5,195 bases of DNA. Origin: Patescibacteria group bacterium (lineage in GTDB: Bacteria > Patescibacteriota > Minisyncoccia > JAHCSD01). Position numbers and translations under genes: made by a program. Under the pieces are notes generated by a model. The model made no database searches. It saw only the letters and a list, made by a program, of their open reading frames with translations, and was not told the origin of the DNA. The DNA lies in the NCBI GenBank assembly GCA_018609185.1, contig JAHCSD010000055.1, forward strand, positions 1 to 5,195, in the 5' to 3' direction. Below are positions 3,677-5,195 of the stretch, in pieces; the stretch's first letter is position 1; every line of letters begins with the position of its first letter.

Positions 3677-5195
3677 ATGATAGACACGAACCGTGTGTGG
3701 GAGCTGATAAATATTGCGCTTGATGCAGCAAAACGCGGAGGAGCCGCATATGCGGATGTACGCATTATGGTTCCTCAGAACGAACATATTTCAGTAAAGA
3801 ATGGCATTGTAGAGAGCACTGGCAGCAACGAAACAAGTGGGATTGGTGTCCGCGTGCTCAAAGACGGTGCGTGGGGATTCTCCAGCGTTGCCGGGCTCGA
3901 GAATTCAAAACGCAGCCTTGTTGCGCGAATACGAAACGCGGTGAATGAAGCACTGGAACTGGCGAAAGTATCCGCATGGGGACGAACGTTTCCTATTGAG
4001 CTTGCTCCTCTCGCGGATAACGGCGGAGGGCTTCAGATTTTTAAAACGCCGTACGAAATTGATCCCTTTGCCGTCTCTGTTAAAGAAAAGATGGATTTAC
4101 TGCTTCGGGCAGACGAAGCCATGAATCGTGGAAGTTCAAAGCTCATTGTCCGCGAATCCTCGTTAAGCTCCGTCTGGATACATCGATTCTTTGCATCTCA
4201 AGAAGGAGACGTACAGAGAACCATAGAACAACAAACGCTCTACACCATGTTTGGCATGGCCGCGATCGCCTCAGACGGCTCCGACGTCCAGCAACGCTCA
4301 TTCGGTTTTGGAAGAAACCCCAAGGCGGGCTACGAGGCTCTCAGCCAAATTAATATTGACGAAGCAGGACGAAATCTTGCAGAAGAGGCAGAAGCCCTAC
4401 TTTCCGCCCCTGAATGCCCGTCGGGTGTTATGGATGTAATTATCCTTCCGGACCACTTGGGGCTTCATGTCCATGAAACCGGCCATGGGTTTGAAGGCGA
4501 CCGGCTTCTCGGATACGAACAGACGTATGTCGGAGGAACATTCATATCGGACATTGTGAGCCAGATCGGAACGTATCAATTCGGTTCTCCAGAAATAAAC
4601 ATTGTTGCCGACGCCACCCTGCAAAATGGGTTCGGGACGTTCGGATTTGACGACGAAGGAACACCCGCCCAAAAGGTATATCTCGTACGAAACGGGATTC
4701 TTGAAAGCCTCCTGACTTCGCGCGAAACTGTCCCCCATCTGAACCGTCTTCTTGGAAAAAGCTATTTCCGGGAAAGCAACGGAGCCATGCGAGCTTCTTC
4801 ATTCAACCGCATGCCGCTTATCCGCATGACAAACATCTCGCTCCTTCCCGGAGCCGATAGCGAATCCCTTGAAACGCTCACCAGACGCATAGACCACGGA
4901 ATCGTGCTTACCGGGACTTACTCGTGGAGCATGTCTGAAGACCGCAGGGATTTCGACTTTAGCCTTGAAAAAGGAATCATGGTCGAAAACGGCCGCATGG
5001 GACACACGGTGAAGAATCCGGGCTACACCGGAGATAACCTTAAATTCTGGAAAAGCTGCGATGGAGTTGCCGGACCCGAGGAATGGGAAATTCTCAATGT
5101 TCCCAACTGCGGAAAAGGTCTTCCCGGGCAAACAATGTTTACCGGACACGGAACAAGTTCTGCGCTATTTAGAGATGTAACGGTCTATAACCGAA
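3677..5195 (+). CDS. tldD: TldD metalloprotease subunit (3' end cut by window edge)
   Basis: 506 codons visible, already at or beyond the usual size (E. coli TldD is 481 aa), so only a few residues are probably missing. The N-terminal TldD/PmbA domain is at about 20-90, including AYADVRIMVPQ and VKNGIVE. A middle domain follows to about 235. The catalytic C-terminal domain carries HETGHGFEGD (HExxH: His266, Glu267, His270) and, near the end, NVPNCGKGLPGQ, whose Cys478 corresponds to the third metal ligand of TldD. The block FRESNGAMRASSFNRMPLIRMTN, here only partly quoted by its ends, is typical of the family around 373-394. TldD with TldE/PmbA forms a heterodimeric zinc protease that trims unfolded peptides (microcin B17 maturation and CcdA turnover in E. 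coli). The HExxH identifies this as the catalytic TldD half; tldE is expected downstream. It is transcribed divergently from mscL. Confidence 0.95.
   Translation, partial: MIDTNRVWELINIALDAAKRGGAAYADVRIMVPQNEHISVKNGIVESTGSNETSGIGVRVLKDGAWGFSSVAGLENSKRSLVARIRNAVNEALELAKVSAWGRTFPIELAPLADNGGGLQIFKTPYEIDPFAVSVKEKMDLLLRADEAMNRGSSKLIVRESSLSSVWIHRFFASQEGDVQRTIEQQTLYTMFGMAAIASDGSDVQQRSFGFGRNPKAGYEALSQINIDEAGRNLAEEAEALLSAPECPSGVMDVIILPDHLGLHVHETGHGFEGDRLLGYEQTYVGGTFISDIVSQIGTYQFGSPEINIVADATLQNGFGTFGFDDEGTPAQKVYLVRNGILESLLTSRETVPHLNRLLGKSYFRESNGAMRASSFNRMPLIRMTNISLLPGADSESLETLTRRIDHGIVLTGTYSWSMSEDRRDFDFSLEKGIMVENGRMGHTVKNPGYTGDNLKFWKSCDGVAGPEEWEILNVPNCGKGLPGQTMFTGHGTSSALFRDVTVYNR

Noticed and set aside
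3368..3787. 139-codon open frame on the minus strand
   Set aside because: It runs antisense to the tldD start and across the leader hairpins and GC-rich palindromes. It has junk-like composition (Cys/Arg/Leu runs) and no family resemblance.
1..5195. CRISPR array, toxin-antitoxin or phage genes
   Set aside because: No regularly spaced direct repeats and no recognisable cas, toxin, integrase or structural phage proteins are seen.

Overview
The window looks like a chromosomal segment of a small-genome bacterium of the Patescibacteria/CPR type (Parcubacteria-like). This is inferred from gene content: a secreted Ala/Arg/Lys-rich coiled-coil protein, a very small Cys-rich protein, a short MscL, an anchored DipZ-type thioredoxin, and dense packing with ATGA start/stop overlaps. 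No rRNA or other taxonomic marker is present, so the assignment is tentative. The standard code fits: TGA acts as a stop at several ATGA junctions, and no in-frame TGA is needed.

Layout. The left two thirds is read on the minus strand as two transcription units, followed by a divergent plus-strand gene. Going down the minus strand from about 3490: an extended -10 promoter, a 143-nt leader that can fold into a closed multi-branched RNA, mscL (mechanosensitive channel), a 102-aa single-pass membrane protein, and a secreted coiled-coil protein that overlaps it. The unit ends in a 12-bp stem-loop terminator (1789-1834). A strong extended -10 promoter lies on top of that terminator and starts the second unit: a 61-aa Cys-rich protein, a 33-aa small ORF, yjbQ, and an anchored DipZ-like thioredoxin cut by the left edge. 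The last three are joined by two consecutive ATGA overlaps. On the plus strand, tldD starts at 3677 and runs off the right edge almost complete, with its HExxH motif and third-ligand Cys intact.

How the genes may work together. The first unit is an envelope/osmotic-stress group (channel plus two exported or anchored proteins of unknown role). The second links thiol/metal chemistry (Cys-rich protein, extracytoplasmic thioredoxin) with YjbQ. TldD is half of a TldD/TldE protease; its partner would be outside the window. The most unusual element is the intergenic stretch 3337-3479. A 21-position inverted repeat encloses three smaller hairpins. Its imperfect pairs are mostly G.U wobbles when read as minus-strand RNA, its 5' end coincides with the predicted transcription start, and its 3' end abuts the mscL start codon. 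It is either a cis-acting RNA controlling mscL or a short inverted-repeat (MITE-like) insertion. Next to it is a GC-rich double-hairpin repeat (3498-3556).
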